The notes: generated by a model not told the origin, from the sequence alone. A stretch of DNA of 64,000 nucleotides from Daphnia carinata (GCF_022539665.2 NC_081338.1:3347679-3411678), one strand, 5' to 3'; positions 24,265-36,965 are shown, counted from the stretch's first letter. Translations and numbers: made by a program.

Positions 24265-25946
24265 ACCAGATTCCTATTTAATTTTCTCATTCATTCCTTC
24301 AGATATGGATTGGATATGGTTACTTGAACAATGGATATGCAAATGCAGTACAGCTGATTTATGTTTCACATGGTCAGTTGGAGATTTCCCAGGCAAAATT
24401 TCTAGTAACTCAGCATTTGGTACCATCTTTACTATATTTTTATAAGTATCCTGCATGTCTCATTAATTAAGATTTAAATCCTTTTATAGATTGTCACATC
24501 AGTGAGCAAGGTTCAGTTAAGGGATTGAGAGCCATCAGTGACTATAACACCTAGCCCATATTCAAATTGTAGCACTTGATTGCTGCCACTGATTCTTCAA
24601 AATGCCTATCTTGTATGGAATGCTTGACAGCCAAATGGTACTCCAACATCACATTAATATCAATTGTTTACTTTATTTACATTTATTAAAAATTTTTGAA
24701 GGAATGATTTAAACAAATGCCAAAGGTGAGACATGCTGGAAAAGCTTGATATGAATGTGTAGATGTAGTTTTGGAATTCAGAGGTGCAGCTGGCTGTTGG
24801 GTAAAACTTCATTTAAATTTTGTTTCAATTCAATATGCTTTAGTTACTATTTGTGTGATTACGCGAAGGATTGCGCCATCCAGGCAATGTGGATATTCTG
24901 CCATGTACATGATAAACCAAGGATTCTTCGTCAACATCCAAGATGTTACTCCCTGGTAATGCTTTTCTGCTGAGTTTGTTTAGTTTTCTAATTTTAATCG
25001 TCATGTTGTATTAGTAAACTACTGTTGGCAGAAAAGCTGATACAGTGGGAAAACAGTTATGGCAAGTGCAATGAATAAATCACCATAGGTCAGTTGTCTT
25101 GCCTTGACAATTGCAACGAAGATGAATCGTGGAGTCAAAAACATTAAAAAGTAGTGCTATTTAAAATTTTTAAATTGTTTTAATGGGTGTATCGCTAAGT
25201 GCTGATACATGTGTAGAACATGTTGGAATTCATGTCATCCTGGAGAGGACTAAAAAAACGAGCTTTATCCACGAAGCAGCTCATTAATCATGTCCCAAAC
25301 GATTGTCTGCGTCAGCCAGCAATCTTTCAATGGCTAACAAGCATTTAATAGTTTTGAAAATCGCGGTTTGCACTCCCTAAGGCGACATTTCTTAATCCTC
25401 ACCTGTCAATAGATTTGAGTGCAACCATTTCTATTCTGAACTGTCGCCTACGAAATTCTTTTTCCATAAAACCAGATGATATGATGTTATAATGGAAATT
25501 GTTGTCAACATTGCCGAGATCAGGTACATTGTTTACCTTAACGTTTAGTGATCAAAACAACCAACTTTGTAACCTCTCTGTTTTTTATGGTGCATGGAAC
25601 GTCCACCGGAAAGCCCATGGAAGATCTCTGTGTCCAACACGAAGGGTTCTTCCAAACTTTCGTATTCAAGTTTTGGCTATGGTGATCATTTGCAACTGCA
25701 TAGCCTTTTAGAAGCTCCTGCCAGGAATCTACAGGAATATGGCAGATGATGAATTTATGTACCATATGTAAGCGATATCAATAAGAACGTCTTATGCTTA
25801 TCTATGTTTTATTTTCTTAATTTAGATTAATAGCAATAGTGAACCTGCGAAGGTTTCTGGTTGGGATGTGATGGCGAAAAGTTATAATAATTTGAAGTAC
25901 GGAATTGAATTTACCTCCATCAGTCGCCTGTGTATTTCCGCGTATT
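24265..25946. other. Spacer without a recognised gene
   Basis: AT-rich sequence. The short frames (for example 25499-25711 and its antisense) have no recognisable domain. Confidence 0.5.
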
Positions 25947-26542
25947 ACGGTATTAATTATTTAAAAATTGAAGTGCATATCTGGGCTCCCTTCCTTTCCG
26001 TAGCCCCGTTTCCCCTTGACTCGTAATAAGCCCGTAGGGGGTCATGCCCCTACTGTACGGTATATATAAAAATAACATATACCGAGGTTTGGAGGGCTCT
26101 GGCCGGAAAGGGGACGTGGGGGTCCGCGTAGTCCGATGATGTGTTCACGGAGGGCGACGTGGCTACCCACAAATCCGAACTAAAGGTTAATCGCTCCTGT
26201 AAAAATGTTCCAAATCTTCGGCTCTTCTTCCGGCTTCTCTTAGCCAATCACCGGGTAATCTCCCCGGTGGGTCAACAAGGCAGTGTCTCCCCCTGCCTGG
26301 GTTGACGGCAACTTTTGAAAGGACTATTATGCCTTTTTAAAGTTGCAAAAATAATTGTAATGTGCAGAGAATTGTCAATAAAATTTTTTTTATAAAATAT
26401 TTTTTCCAAAATTTGTTTCTTTCATTGTCTGTTTTCGCTGTGTTCACACATTACGTTTATCAACTTTTTTTTTTTTTAGCTTGCTCGCATGGAAGCACTG
26501 TTTCCATTGGTTTATCGTTTATCTGTAAGCATTCATTTATTA

Positions 26543-26599
26543 TCCAGGGATCGAACCGGGATGTTCGGCATACCACGCCGATGCTCTACCAATGAGGCA
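26543..26599 (-). pseudogene. tRNA-like segment (threonine GGT-like), degenerate
   Basis: Read on the minus strand, a box A-like TTGGTAGAGC precedes a good anticodon arm (TCGGC and GCCGA around GTGGTAT, anticodon GGT). A near-consensus box B, GGTTCGATCC, follows. The acceptor stem pairs poorly, so a functional tRNA is unlikely. It lies at the inner end of the palindrome's left arm. Confidence 0.55.
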
Positions 26600-26730
26600 T
26601 GAATCATGTGATGTCAAGTTGGCTTTTTTCTAGTCGCTTGCGGACTTGCATTTACACTTAGAATAAGATGAAATGCAATACTGCAATATTCTCTTCTACA
26701 TTTATTCTGCTTCATTTTTATACATTTATT

Positions 26731-26790
26731 GAGGTTTGAACCCTAGGTAACACATATCACAGCTAAAGGCTCTACCACAGAGCTATGGAC
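26731..26790 (-). pseudogene. tRNA-like segment, degenerate
   Basis: On the minus strand a consensus-like box A, TAGCTCTGTGGTAGAGC, and box B, GGTTCAAACC, are spaced as in tRNA genes. The anticodon stem does not pair. It lies at the centre of the palindrome. Confidence 0.5.
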
Positions 26791-26885
26791 CTTATGAAAG
26801 CAATAGACAGATAAACATATATTTGTGAAAGACTGCATAAACATCCTAGACGATAACATATGATATGCGATAATAAAAAACTTAG

Positions 26886-26957
26886 ATATATCTCGTGGCT
26901 CAATGTTAGAGCATCGGCGTTGCACGCTGAATGTCGGGGGATCGGTTCCAATACGAG
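26886..26957 (+). pseudogene. tRNA-like segment (alanine TGC-like), degenerate
   Basis: On the plus strand TGGCTCAATGTTAGAGC (box A-like) is followed by an anticodon arm TCGGC, loop GTTGCAC (anticodon TGC) and GCTGA. The T arm is disrupted. It shares TTAGAGCATCGGCGT with the left-arm tRNA-like segment in opposite orientation, which suggests both descend from the same ancestral tRNA. Confidence 0.5.
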
Positions 26958-27679
26958 TAAAATAAAATACAAATTTAAAATTATTTCAGAAAATACGCAG
27001 GTATTACACGTTATTCCTTGAATTTAAGTTGAAGAATTCAAAGAGTGTAATAAATAATAGTTGAATACTTACAGATAAACGATAAACCTATGGGAATAAT
27101 GGATACCTCACGGTGGCAAAAACAATAACGATGAATTGAGCAAGCTAAATAAAAAAAAAAGTTGATAAACGTAATGTGTGAACACAGCGAAAACAGACAA
27201 TGAAAGAAACAAATTTTGGAAAAAATATTTTATAAAAAAAATTTTATTGACAATTCTCTGCACATTAGAATTATTTTTGCAACTTTAAAAAGGCATAATA
27301 GCCCTTTCAAAAGTTGCCGTCAACCCAGGCAGGGGGAGACACTGCCTTGTTGACCCACCGGGGAGATTACCCGGTGATTGGCTAAGAGAAGCCGGAAGAA
27401 GAGCCGAAGATTTGGAACATTTTTACAGGAGCGATTAACCTTTAGTTCGGATTTGTGGGTAGCCACGTCGCCCTCCGTGAACACATCATCGGACTACGCG
27501 GACCCCCACGTCCCCTTTCCGGCCAGAGCCCTCCAAACCTCGGTATATGTTATTTTTATATATACCGTACAGTAGGGGCATGACCCCCTACGGGCTTATT
27601 ACGAGTCAAGGGGAAACGGGGCTACGGAAAGGAAGGGAGCCCAGATATGCACTTCAATTTTTTAAATATCAAATACCGT

Positions 27680-28938
27680 CTCGGGAATCCGAATGAAGTA
27701 TAGAAATGTCATGTCATCCATCCAATCATTACAATTTATTCAGTGTCTTGCCCCAACCAAGAATCTTTTCAGATCCAATGTTACTAATAACCTATACTGA
27801 GAAAAGAAAAACAACACCATTAAGCATCTCAATTGTTGCTCATGTGACTTACATGACTCATAGATTCAACTTCTGGCAGAAGCTTGGGAAAGGCCATACA
27901 AATTGCAGATGAAAATCATTGTATAAGGCTCTTGAATGAAAAAATAGCACCCGTAGAATGTTGCATTGTTAATAGTAGTGTTCCCAGTATGAAAATCCTT
28001 TCCTATTGGATAAATTTTTTTTTTGTAGATTAGACATGGTTGGCTTTCATCATAAATTCTGTTCATCCTAAAATCCTGTATGATGTTCATCGCTGCAATG
28101 CCAGCGAAGTGAAACATCTTTAGGGCCATTTAAGTACCCAGCTTCACCAACACTCTGTACGTAAAGGACAAGTTGTTCTTTTGCAAGAGAAGCAGAATTA
28201 TTTGAGGCTTCTAGCTCTGACAGAACTATAAAGGATTGCTGTTATACAAGATTCATTTACACAAGATGGTACTTCTCATTAGACAATGTGCATACTCTAT
28301 TACTTTACCTCATACCTTAATGGTAATGCACCCTCAGTGTTTTTTCAACTGTAGGCTCACTCTTTCATCCTGTAACACTTCCAGACTTGACTTGATCTCC
28401 CACTAAAATTCTGTGAATGCAAAATAATAGCATTAAAAATACTTTTTCTATAGACAAAAAACCGAAAAGTACCTAATCCATGTTGATGTTGAACTCATGC
28501 CATTTCTGGGTTTCCGTACCACACCCATTTTTGGCAGTCTTTATGGTAATATTAATCAAAGTCACATGTACCACTATGAAATGGATGTTGAAAAGCAAAT
28601 AAAAACCTATTGAGATGGATATCAGGAGAATCACAATAGATCTCAATCAACTTCAGTTATTTTTTTCCCTATAGTACTTAGTGACATAACATAAGAGATA
28701 CACTTGCCTCAATTCAGAACCATAGACCAATGAAAAAGAACACAGAAATGTAGCTGTGAAAGCAGATCACTTTAAAACACAGGATCAGGTATAGATCACC
28801 TAAGAGTTGACCTAAAATGCAAAGGCAAAAATATTGGGCACGATTGCAGTTTACCAAACATACTAGCAAAATAAAATAATTATCGAAGAAAAACATTTGC
28901 ACACTTGGATTGCAGAATGGGTAAGTTTGATGCAATCT
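27680..28938. other. Spacer without a recognised gene
   Basis: AT-rich sequence with short, unrecognised frames. No domain, RNA gene or repeat is supported. Confidence 0.5.
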
Positions 28939-29150
28939 ATGGCAATCCGTTTTACCCCCCCCCCCCCCCCCCAAAAAAAAAAAAAAAAAAAAAAAATAAT
29001 AGCGGCCTTTCTTTTTGTTTTACTGCTATCGACCGGTAGATGGCGATAGTAAACTGCGGTAATGGTGGATTGCCATATGGTGAAACCATATTTATAGAAA
29101 TTGGCTCCTGGCCGTCAACAAAGTAGCCAACAATACCGTGCCATCTAGCG
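28939..29150. repeat. Second copy of the repeat module with inverted TAGATGGCG motifs
   Basis: ATGGCAATCC (28939-28948) and GGATTGCCAT (29067-29076) are a perfect 10-base inverted pair, like the ends of a miniature inverted-repeat element. Inside are the same GTTTTACCCC, poly-C/poly-A run, GGCCTTT and TACTGCTAT stretch as at 24.2 kb. GGTAGATGGCG (29035-29045) and GCCATCTAGCG (29140-29150) form an inverted motif pair. The second of these is identical to the one at 24254. Confidence 0.6.
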
Positions 29151-29831
29151 TCAGATGCATACTTGAAATGTGGCTTTAACTGAAAAAGCTCATAAAATTT
29201 TGTTTGCTTCTCTTATTATTTCAATGCTGTTCACAAAGTAATAGCGACTAACAGGACATGGAAGGTTAAGGATTTAGCGGAAGCTGGTTTACAAAAACGA
29301 AAAGCTTCCCCTTCGTTCCTCTGCCGGAATAAAATTACGAACGATTACAATTTCCTTCGAGCTATTTGTTCTGTATAAATTTGTTTTCTCATTCAATGGT
29401 CTTACTTTAATGATCTGGAATCTGGGAATCTGATCGGCACATTTTTTTTAAACTTGAAGTACGAGAAACTAGCTCTTTTCCAGAGTGTATCAAGAATTTG
29501 CGACAGTAGGCTATGACCGTTAATTATATTTAAGCTGCCTTGTTTCAAGTTAGTCAAACATTAAAGTAAATCGAGTGTAGGGATAACTGTTTCACTAGAG
29601 GAACAGGGCTTAAATGAAATGGAAAGCAGCTGGTATCGTGACTTGAAGCTGGAGACTAATTGCAACATTCCTCTGCAAAACGAGTTCCAAAAAAACTCGG
29701 AAAAAAGAAGACTGAGGCAGCTTCGCTTTTCCCCTCACGTTTTGGTTTCACCAACGCCCTTCTCCGTATAACTGAATTGTTTCATCGAGTTATATGGGAA
29801 AACAATAGCAATAGCAGCGTTCGCAGTGTAG

Positions 29832-29869
29832 TATATAAAGGAAAAGCTGAAGCAGTCAAAAGTATCAGT
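29832..29869 (+). promoter_or_regulatory. Core promoter: TATATAAAG plus ATCAGT initiator
   Basis: TATATAAAG at 29832-29840 and ATCAGT at 29864-29869 have the spacing seen at the other cuticle genes. The ATG follows 40 bases downstream. Confidence 0.75.
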
Positions 29870-29903
29870 TTTCCTATTTTCCTTCGTTCTTAGCAGCTCC
29901 AAC

Positions 29904-30546
29904 ATGAAGGTAAGAATTAAACAGTTTGACAGAAAATAAAAAATTGAAATATTTTGTTTTCTGGAACCAATGGCTAGATCACAATCCTCGTCGTTTTCGT
30001 CATGACTGTTGCTGTCCAAGGTTACCAGTCTTACAGAACATCAGAATACAACGTGAGGCCTGTTACGTTAACAATTTTTAAAAATTATTTATTTCGTTAC
30101 AATGTGAACTAATGGATCGATGTGCGTATTTCGTTTAGTCACCTATGCCATACAGTTTCTCCTGGGATGTTAACGACTATGCCTCCAGGAACAATTACGC
30201 TCATTCCGAGAGCAGTAACGGCAAGGCAGTCACCGGCTCTTATAGTGTCGCTCTCCCCGACGGCCGCACTCAGTACGTTACTTACAGAGCTGACCACAAC
30301 GGATACGTCGCTGATGTGAAGTACGAAGGAGAGGCCAAATATCCTGAATACAGGCCAACATCATCGTATTCCTTCCCGTCTTACAAAGCTCCTGCTCGAT
30401 CCTACTCTGCTCCTGCCTACAGAGCTCCAGCCTATGCTGCTTATAGTGCTCCGGCTTACCCGGCACCTGCTGTTCAAGGAAAAAGAGGTTATGTTGCTGC
30501 GCCAGGTTATAATACTCAATCCGCATCTATTGCATACCGAGGCTAA
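29904..30546 (+). CDS. R&R (chitin_bind_4) cuticle protein 2
   Basis: Predicted 162-aa secreted cuticle protein. Exons: 29904-29909 (Met-Lys), 29978-30052 (hydrophobic leader ITILVVFVMTVAVQG, then the short YQSYRTSEYN), 30139-30546. Exon 3 has MPYSFSWDVNDYASRNNYAH, the R&R core [20 protein letters not shown] and [20 protein letters not shown] Tyr/Ala/Pro-rich tail with YRAPAY repeats ends in GKRGYVAAPGY-like sequence (here VQGKRGY) and IAYRG. It is very close to the 33.6-kb gene over exon 3. AATAAAAT near 30710 is a candidate polyadenylation signal. Confidence 0.94.
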
Positions 30547-33507
30547 ATAGTAGATAAAAAAATCAGTTTCGTATTGCAACAGATAACTACGAGACGTCGA
30601 TTTTGATTTAAGTCTATTGAATATACTACGGCCATATAGTATGCCGTTATATGTGATGATTAAATGCTTAGGCAAAGAGCTGTATGATACTCTTCTATAT
30701 CCAATTCGAAATAAAATTATCATATCTACTAAAACAAAATCTCTCTTTTCTGCGCTGAAGCCATGATCGCAAACAATCCTAATCAAATACTCTATATCGG
30801 CTTCGGCTGTATGAGTGTTTACTCTGGATTTGGTTAGCATCAAATGATCAATAAAATCGTATCAAACGATCAATAAATCGTTGGTAATTTGGTACTTTCA
30901 TAGACAGGTAATGCCGATGGGTTATTTCAATCAAAGAACACTTAATGTTTAGAATTTTTCCTGTATAAGACTGTGTTAGTCCTATCGGTACGGTATCAGA
31001 TTGCATGATGCTTCAACCCGAAGCGTCTCCAGAAAAGAAAGAATCGCATTCGTGGCAGCACTCTAGATCGAATTCTGGTGGCCATACGCCAATAAATATA
31101 GGTCAGTTTTTTTTAAATACGGATTTTCAGACATTGCTCATTGCTGGCGAAACTGATTGCCACTTTCCCGTATATAAATTGTTTCTCAAGCAGCTGACAA
31201 ATTGGTTACACCCTCAAAGTCAAAACCTGAGGGCGTGTTCAGTATCCGAACAAAAACCAGTTACCGGAGGATCTGATCTTGAGTCCTGGTACGCAAAGCT
31301 CCCCTTTCCATAGAAACCTATAACGCTGTAATACCAACCCATGACAACATATATTGAGGCTTTATTTTGCTCTCAAAGATTCTTGTCCCTCGATTATGAC
31401 GACAACTCATGCCATGCCAATTTGTCACTATTCATTTATACTACAAAGTGCTATAATATTATGGCAACTACCTACACTGTGATGAAACCAATACTACCTT
31501 ACGCTCAATGAAACGTAACAAACTCAACAGTCCTACACCGGCATGTAGCTATAACTCCAGGTAGAGTCATGTGTCATCCCTTAACAATATTATAGTTTCA
31601 CTACATCTACGCTGGTGCCGCGTTATAAATTAAAAAAGTCCTACTCCGAGCTACTATGCAGAAGCCTGGTTGTTGTGTAGTGATCGAGTTACGCAACCGA
31701 ATCCAGTACTACAGCTTTTCCTTTACACAAAGTTCATGGCTATTAATGTGTCTAATCTGTGGACCGCTTGGCACGTCCTTGCTAAGTATGCGTTTCTCCT
31801 GATGCCAAACTTGGACTTTCGGATGGATAACGTTAGTTATTAGATTGCTTGTGGTTTTGGCACCGTACATGCTCTGCAGTGTGCAATCATGTCTTTCGAG
31901 ACATTCTATGTCACCACAGGGCCCTAATTGCCTGGTTTTGAACCGTGTCCAAAGCGTCGACGTTCCAACACATTGTATGCCTTGACGATAAAATCTTGAG
32001 AAATAGCTTTTTGACATATTTTGAAGGGCGTTTTTCCAGTTCAAAGTTGCCTGTCAAGTTTCGACACAAACTTAGTGTCAATCCTTGACACATCGGTAAG
32101 AAGTCTGGAATGCTTCTTTATAACAACGAGCCAATTTACTTTCGTTTATTATCGGAACGCAGACGTCTTTGGAACATTACTCATGGCAGCTGCTCTGGTT
32201 GAACACTTGCTTTCATTCGCAACTAATGTCACCAAAAGGTTAAATAAATTTTTTTTTGCTGGCGAGCTTATCTTGATGGTGCCAGCCGACTTAACGTCGC
32301 AGCCGTCGCCCTTTACAGTCGCGACGGATAGGCGTCAGGTTGGCAAGCGCACTACTTGTTGTGGTGATAGCCATACAAAGCTATCATTCGGGAGTTAGGT
32401 TTTTTTTTGCGGGGTTAGAGGGCGCGGTCGATCAAATGGTGATAAAAGTAACGCCTTATTTTCACTCCTGTAGTCTGCAAGCGTAATGATGGAAAGCCAA
32501 AATTCCCAATGTAACTCGCATCCGTAGTTTGAAAGGCCTTGACTTACTGAATCCAATGTGATGGATGATATAAACCCAAAATTTAAAGCTTCGTAGTTGG
32601 TTAGAAAAAGTTGTCTATCGTGAAATTCAATGCCACAAGATGATATGCCCTACGAAAATTCATTTTGCAATAGGGTGGACTGATGCCATCTTATGACTTG
32701 ACCGCTTGAACATCCGATATTCAATCGAGAATCCGCTTAACTATTGCCCTCACCTGTAATTCTTTGTTAATTATGCGCTAGAACTATCTTAGCGTGTTAC
32801 TATCAAAATGAGAATTTCGAACTCTATGAAAAAATGTAAGGAAAACTTTACGTAAACTCATTTCAGTTTATACGATGTTGCACAGAGGTTGCAGTTTTCA
32901 AAGATTTTGAATTCACGAACGTGTCTGTTGAGTAAGTCATTGCTAAATGGCACTAATTGGTCGCTTAGTCATGTTTAACTTTGCAATTACTCAACCATAC
33001 GCAACAAAAACAAGATTGCCGTGCCATTTTTTGCGCTACTGCGTAAGTTCCAAATAAAACTGATGCATATTTATTAAGCATTCTGAGACTGCTTCGCGAT
33101 TCGCTTTTTTTGGAACATTTGCTTTGCATCAAGTTGTACGAAATTTTGTACAATTTTTTTGCCGCAGCCAATCAACGAAGACAATAAAAGTATCTATGTG
33201 ATTTCATTTCGACAACATTGAGCGGTTTATGAAATTAAACGTCGGAGATATCGCATCCAATACAGGAGTGAAATTAAATCTGATGGAAAGCAACTAATTT
33301 CGTGAGCTGGAGCTGAAGCGTGGTCGATACATTTCGATATGAAACCTGTTCTGGCAACAACAACAACAAAAAAAGAACGTAACAAACGAGTAGGTTCACT
33401 TTCCCCTTTAGATTCATTTACTTAACGCCTTTTTCTGTGTAGCCGTTGTGGAGCCATGGCTTAACTTTATAACAATTCCAGTTCAACAAATGGCGTTTCT
33501 GATCTAG
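30547..33507. other. Spacer with possible retroelement debris
   Basis: Mostly unrecognised sequence. On the minus strand around 32093-31911 a frame ends in LDTVQNQAIRALW, which resembles the segment after the last reverse-transcriptase motifs of non-LTR retrotransposons. No other part of such an element could be found, so it is only a hint. The plus-strand frame 32021-32398 over the same bases has no recognisable domain. Confidence 0.35.
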
Positions 33508-33545
33508 TATATAAGGGTCGAACTCATTTAATCAAAAGCATCAGT
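33508..33545 (+). promoter_or_regulatory. Core promoter: TATATAAG plus ATCAGT initiator
   Basis: TATATAAG at 33508-33515 and ATCAGT at 33540-33545. The ATG follows 36 bases downstream. Confidence 0.75.
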
Positions 33546-33580
33546 TGTCTCATTGCATCAGTCGTTCAAACAGCTCCAAA

Positions 33581-34242
33581 ATGAAGGTAAAAAATAATTA
33601 ACACAAATTTAATTTTTGTACAATGATTCAGACTACTGATGAACTGCTTTTGAATTAACGGACAGTTCACAATCCTCGCCGTATTCTTCACCATTGCTGC
33701 CGTTCAAAGTTACCAGCAACAGTCTTACAAAACAATTGAATACAACGTGAGGGCCTATTTTCTTGCATTATCAACAATTCTCCCCAGTTATTAATTCGTT
33801 TGTAACACGAAATTAATGGTTCGATTTGCGCGTTTCATTCTAGTCACCTATGCCTTACAGCTTCGCTTGGGATGTGAATGACTATGCTTCCAGGAACAAT
33901 TACGCCCATTCGGAAAGCAGTAACGGCAAGGCAGTTACCGGCTCTTATCGTGTCGCCCTTCCCGATGGCCGCACTCAGTATGTTACATACCGAGCTGACC
34001 ACAATGGATACGTCGCTGATGTGAAGTACGATGGAGAGGCCAAATATCCTGAATACAGACCAACATCATCGTATTCTTTCCCCGCCTACCAAGCTCCTGC
34101 TCCATCCTACTCCGCGCCTGCCTACAGAGCTCCAGCCTATTCGACTTATAGCGCATCGTCCTACTCTGCACCTGCTCCAGGGAAAAGGGGTTATGTTGCT
34201 GCGCCAGGTTATTCCCAGTCTGGACCATTGTACAGAGGATGA
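33581..34242 (+). CDS. R&R (chitin_bind_4) cuticle protein 3
   Basis: Predicted 161-aa secreted cuticle protein. Exons: 33581-33586 (Met-Lys), 33666-33746 (leader FTILAVFFTIAAVQS, then YQQQSYKTIEYN), 33844-34242. Exon 3 carries [40 protein letters not shown] and [20 protein letters not shown]. The Pro/Ala/Tyr/Ser tail contains APAYRAPAY and ends GKRGYVAAPGYSQSGPLYRG. Both introns begin near GTGAGG or GTAAAA, as in cuticle protein 2, so the two are recent paralogues. AATAAAAAG about 150 bases after the stop can serve polyadenylation. Confidence 0.94.
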
Positions 34243-36719
34243 ATTTCCTAGATTTTCCCAGTTTCTACGCTGAATTTGTATGATATAATGCTTATCATAG
34301 ATAATTCGCTAAACGCTTTGGTGATCAAAACTCTATGCGACAAAATGTATAAGAAAAATATTTAACACGGAGTCAAACTTGTGTTACCATTCGAAATAAA
34401 AAGTATATGGGGCTATTTAACTTAAGCCAGCGATTTTCTAATTCAATCTGTAGCACGGTTGGTGGGAGCGAGTTCATTACTTCGATCCCAATCACGTCCA
34501 TGTGACACTGTGACACAGTGTCTCAAAATTTGTACAACAAGAAGTTTCTTAGCGCAAGCAGAAGCGGAAAAAAACATGTGCGTCATCACTTCTAGACAGA
34601 AGACGCGATCGCCATTCACCAAAGTCAATCATAAAATGAAACGAATAGCATTGCCGACTAATTGCTATTGACTGCTTGACTAGTTTAGCCCGAAAAACCA
34701 GAAAAAGCAAAAAAAAAAAAAAAAATAAATAAATCTATCGAAATTTGTGGAAGCTTACTATCAGCGGCACTTTCCATTTAGAAGAAATCGAAAACTGTCT
34801 GACTTACATGTTTCCGGCGATTACCATCACGAGCATGACGAACAAGGTTTCAGATTAAAGTTGTGGTTGCAGAACCTTAATAATAACAAATAATAAGGAT
34901 GATATTATTTTATTGGGTAGAGTATAATGAATACGTAGACTGGCGAATAGCCAATATTAATTAATAACCTTTCAAGATATTGATTGCCCAACGTGGTGAT
35001 TGTCCCATTATTGTAGAAAAGGTAACCACAATATTCACTCTTCATAGCGCCATGACATAGTGGTCTATTTTAAACAGGAAAACTGTAGTTTAAATGTCTG
35101 CAATACAATGTTTTGGGTAATATACCTTTTAACGGCCAATGTATCCTTCATTTTCTTATCTAATATAGCATGTGTTAGTTCAACTATTGATCAGCAGCGA
35201 ACAGCAACTAATATAGGTACTTTTTATTAGTAATATAGGTTTTTTTTTTTAATTACAAAGAAGCTCCTTACCGGACTAATGTGCCAAAAAAAATTATTTG
35301 GAACTTGCCAATTCCAATACTTCGTAATTGAAAAAGCGTGCCACATTTATTTTGGATTTCAGTTGTCTTCATTCATCATTTCAGTTGTCTTCCAATTTCA
35401 CAGTCAACTCCTCTTTGGTAGTTCCTCTTGGTTTGAGATATGCATATTTTTAGAAGCTGAAGCTTTTTGCATCTTAAGAAATGATAAAAAAGCTAGAGTT
35501 TTTAAAATCACAAAATATATGCAATTACTTAATGTGATATCAAAGAATAATACTGCACAGTAGTAAAAATTACCTCCGAGGTATAGTCACACTTTCACAA
35601 GTATGACTTGATGTGACATCTAATAATGTACATTACTTCTTGTACTATGCTTATTAACATCAATCACGATTGCCTTTGCACTTGCCATCATCTCCATTCG
35701 AAAACTTTTCACAGCAATCTAGCCATCTGATTCTACTTCAACCTAAACTTACAAATTTGGTTACATAGTTAATTAGGTGAACAATGGAAACACTTGACAG
35801 TGGGGCTCTTGCTTTAGCACAGATGTAATCACAAGCAATTCTGGTTACAAGTGACTATGTAATTCTGTTAAAAGCCATCAAGCAAATGTGACATGAAATA
35901 ACAACATGCCATACAGACTACAGACTATACAGGTAAACAATGAAGATAGTACGGCACGAAGCCTCTTCTTGCTAATTACAATTTGCAACGTAGGAAATCC
36001 CATTTAGGTACTACAATGATCCTAGATCCTTACCGGTCAGACCTAGATCCTGACAGGATCGCCGGCTCGGGCCAGCATCAACCGTGTTCATAACAGCGCT
36101 TTTCGGGGAGGGTCAGATAGGTTAAGGGCTGCCTTTTATTGGCTCCACGCCCTATCGTATTTCAATCAGTTTGCCGAATCGGGGTGCGCAACCCGACAGC
36201 AAGCAATGGATTATTTGGTTGGTTCATTTATGGGTTGTTCATTTTTTTTTCTTTCGCACTATCTTTTAAAAATTAAGAATAAAAACAAGATTGATTCAAG
36301 AAGCTAATCCAACATTCATTTTTTTTAAACGCTGGACAAACCGAATGAGTTATTTCGTTTTCCAGTTTGTCCTGAAAGCAATTAGTATTAGTATACCTAC
36401 ACCAACCGATGTTTAAGTGAGATACCGATGTAAAGTGCGGAGTTACATTACCTAAAAACAAACCTCCCTACGTGATGCATGAAAGGTAACATAAGAAGGC
36501 AACGATCCATGAGCTGTGAATGTATAGTGAAGTTGCGTACTCAATTCGAGGTAAAGGTATGGTGCAATGACCATAATCCATAGTGCTTGAAGGGAAAACA
36601 AAGGTAAGGAAAAAGGGATCGGAGACGATATTTGTAAAACATACACTTCACAGCATAGTACGAAGTAAGAAAAATGCCGATTTGGCAATACTCCACCGTA
36701 TCATCTTCTGATTTTCCAT

Positions 36720-36965
36720 TATTCTAATGGGCGGAATCTCGGGGCTGGGCGGCGATCTAGTTGCTCCCTCGGCGATCTTGTAGCTCCCACGACGATCCTC
36801 GTTGGGCCTTTTCGGTCCTTTGGCCGGCCAATCTAGATACATAAAATACAAAAAAACACAATTAGTACACTTTAATTTATCACTGATACCTTTTTACGCG
36901 ACGATCTTGTAGCTCCCGCGATGATCCTCGAAGTCCCGCGTCCTCTTCGGCTCCCGCAGATTGCC
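36720..36965 (-). repeat. Duplicated GC-rich motif pair
   Basis: On the minus strand the motif CGGGAGCTACAAGATCG (or CGTGGGAGCTACAAGATCG) follows GAGGATCRTCG twice, about 130 bases apart (near 36900 and 36775). Each lies in a frame reading RGSYKI, with FEDHRGSYKIV in one and NEDRRGSYKIAEG in the other. These may be two diverged copies of an exon or of a small repeat. The function is not recognised. Confidence 0.4.

Larger units (their letters stand above)
25947..27679. mobile_element. Palindromic (foldback-like) element with about 600-base inverted arms
   Basis: The left arm (25947 to about 26540) and right arm (about 27060-27679) are reverse complements with only occasional mismatches. Both begin ACGGTATT, pass through GAAGTGCATATCTGGGCTCC, and end with TTTATCGTTTATCTGTAAG. 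The arms are identical enough that the same 65-codon open frame (starting MAKRSRKKSRRF) appears on opposite strands at 26247-26050 and 27378-27575. A roughly 520-base centre holds three tRNA-like segments. No transposase is present, so this is probably a non-autonomous foldback or long-terminal-inverted-repeat transposon. Target-site duplications could not be defined by eye. The arms are more GC-rich than their surroundings. Confidence 0.75.

Noticed and set aside
26050-27575. Two identical 65-codon frames (starting MAKRSRKKSRRF) as a protein gene
   Set aside because: They are the same sequence in the two inverted arms of the palindrome, have no recognisable domain, and their identity is explained by arm identity rather than by coding selection.
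31911-32093. Non-LTR retrotransposon
   Set aside because: Only LDTVQNQAIR resembles the end of a reverse-transcriptase domain; no catalytic motifs, endonuclease or poly-A tail were found.
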